Assembly: GCA_900549005.1 (NCBI GenBank)
Contig: URMT01000090.1
Coordinates: 1-6,696, forward strand
Reading direction: 5' to 3'
Source: an uncultured Eubacteriales bacterium
GTDB lineage: Bacteria; Bacillota; Clostridia; Christensenellales; Borkfalkiaceae
DNA: 6,696 nt
The notes below the pieces were generated by a model that worked only from the letters and a program-made list of their open reading frames with translations, made no database searches and was not told where the DNA came from. Shown here in pieces: positions 6,088 to 6,696 of this stretch. The position numbers and the translations under genes are program-made. Numbering within the stretch: the first letter of the stretch is position 1; each line of letters begins with the position of its first letter.

Positions 6088-6558
6088 TTACTTACCCTCG
6101 CCCTTCTTGTTCTCCATAAGGCTTTGAAGCTCGGCCATAAAGCTGGAAATATCGTTGAACGAGCGGTATACGCACGCATAGCGCACGTAGGCGACTTCGT
6201 CGATGTTTTTGAGCTCGTTCATAACCATTTCGCCTATGGCCTTGGACGAAACTTCCTGCTCCATAGAATTGTAGACCTGTTTTGAAACGCTGTCTACAAG
6301 CCCGTCGATTTTGGCCATAGGAACGGGGCGCTTTTCACACGCCTTTATTACGCCGTTCTTTATCTTCTGAGGGTCGAATGCCTGGCGGTTGCCGCTCGAC
6401 TTTATTACGAGCACGGGGGTATCTTCTATCGTTTCGTAGGTGGTGAACCTCCTGCCGCAGGCGAGGCACTCCCTTCTTCTTCTGATTGTTCTGCCTTCGT
6501 CGGCGGAACGGCTGTCTATAACCTTGCTGTCTTCACAGCCGCAGTACATACATTTCAT
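6088..6558 (-). CDS. nrdR: Transcriptional repressor NrdR
   Basis: NrdR senses ATP/dATP and represses ribonucleotide reductase genes by binding NrdR boxes in their promoters. This 156-aa protein has the standard length. A zinc ribbon uses Cys3, Cys6, Cys31 and Cys34 (MKCMYCGC and CLACGRRF) with the basic DNA-binding run IRRRRE at 25-30. The ATP-cone spans about 49-139, including VIKSSGNRQAFDPQKI and the conserved VAYVRYACVYRSF at 122-134. The ATG is preceded by an AGGGGTG-type Shine-Dalgarno about 8 nt away. A strong promoter with its own NrdR box lies upstream, pointing to autorepression. Its next neighbour, ispG, has no obvious functional link to it. Confidence 0.98.
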   Translation of the reverse strand: MKCMYCGCEDSKVIDSRSADEGRTIRRRRECLACGRRFTTYETIEDTPVLVIKSSGNRQAFDPQKIKNGVIKACEKRPVPMAKIDGLVDSVSKQVYNSMEQEVSSKAIGEMVMNELKNIDEVAYVRYACVYRSFNDISSFMAELQSLMENKKGEGK

Positions 6559-6592
6559 TGAGCGTCACCCCTTTTGATTGCACTTTTATATA

Positions 6593-6621
6593 ATTATAGC
6601 ACAATATTTTGTGGTTGTAAA
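6593..6621 (-). promoter_or_regulatory. Predicted nrdR promoter
   Basis: On the minus strand TTTACA (6616-6621, 5 of 6 to consensus) is followed after 17 bp by a perfect TATAAT (6593-6598) with TG at the extended -10 position. Transcription would start near 6586, giving a leader of about 28 nt that carries the nrdR Shine-Dalgarno. Confidence 0.8.
6599..6614. promoter_or_regulatory. NrdR box inside the nrdR promoter
   Basis: GCACAATATTTTGTGG matches the published NrdR-box consensus ACACWATATATWGTGT at 13 of 16 positions and contains the CACAA/TTGTG dyad. It fills the spacer between -35 and -10, so a bound repressor would block RNA polymerase. NrdR boxes usually occur as pairs about three helical turns apart. 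A second site centred near 6637 matches only about 9 of 16 positions, so the partner is weak or absent. Confidence 0.65.
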
Positions 6622-6660
6622 GGGCAAAGAAAACAAAATTTGCGTATACGGCAAAAAGGC

Positions 6661-6696
6661 GTACAAAACAAAAAGGGCGGCGGCGCAAAATTTTGC
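6661..6696 (-). terminator. Probable right half of an intrinsic terminator cut by the window edge
   Basis: Read on the minus strand, GCAAAATTTTGC leads into the GC-rich arm GCCGCCGCCC and then TTTTTGTTTTG. This has the layout of a loop, a 3' stem arm and a U-run. The 5' arm would lie beyond 6696, so a minus-strand gene probably ends just outside the window, upstream of nrdR. Confidence 0.45.

Overview
The window looks like chromosomal DNA from a Bacillota (Firmicutes) bacterium, most likely of class Clostridia. Two things support this. The gene order ispG, polC-like, rimP, nusA, ylxR, ylxQ, infB is the Clostridia/Bacilli order. NusA is short and ends soon after its second KH domain. GC is moderately high and A/T-rich promoters stand out clearly between genes. 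All seven complete genes and the one partial gene lie on the minus strand, so the window is read from its right end to its left.

In transcription order: (1) at the right edge is what looks like half of a terminator belonging to a gene outside the window; (2) nrdR, the ribonucleotide-reductase repressor, has a strong extended -10 promoter with a near-consensus NrdR box between -35 and -10, so it probably represses itself; (3) a gene-free stretch (5697-6087) holds six tandem copies of a 37-bp repeat, a related palindromic element and a strong hairpin just before the next gene; (4) ispG, the [4Fe-4S] HMBPP synthase of the MEP isoprenoid pathway, overlaps by 8 nt (5) a 512-aa protein at the usual polC locus; (6) a new strong promoter and a leader with an 11-bp hairpin precede rimP; (7) nusA, ylxR, ylxQ and the start of infB follow, tightly packed or overlapping from nusA onward. 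This last group is the classic translation/transcription-factor operon: 30S maturation, transcription elongation and termination, an RNase P/RNA-binding protein, an L7Ae-family RNA-binding protein, and translation initiation factor IF-2.

The most notable item is the protein at the polC position. It keeps the PolC N-terminal region, the OB fold and a DEDDh proofreading exonuclease with all catalytic residues. It lacks both halves of the PHP domain and the whole polymerase. In normal PolC the exonuclease is inserted inside PHP, so both flanking pieces have gone and a compact intact ORF remains. There is no room for the missing parts before rimP. The replicative polymerase must therefore be encoded elsewhere, and this protein may be a stand-alone proofreader or repair nuclease. 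Other points worth a second look are the NrdR box, the 37-bp minisatellite and the rimP leader.
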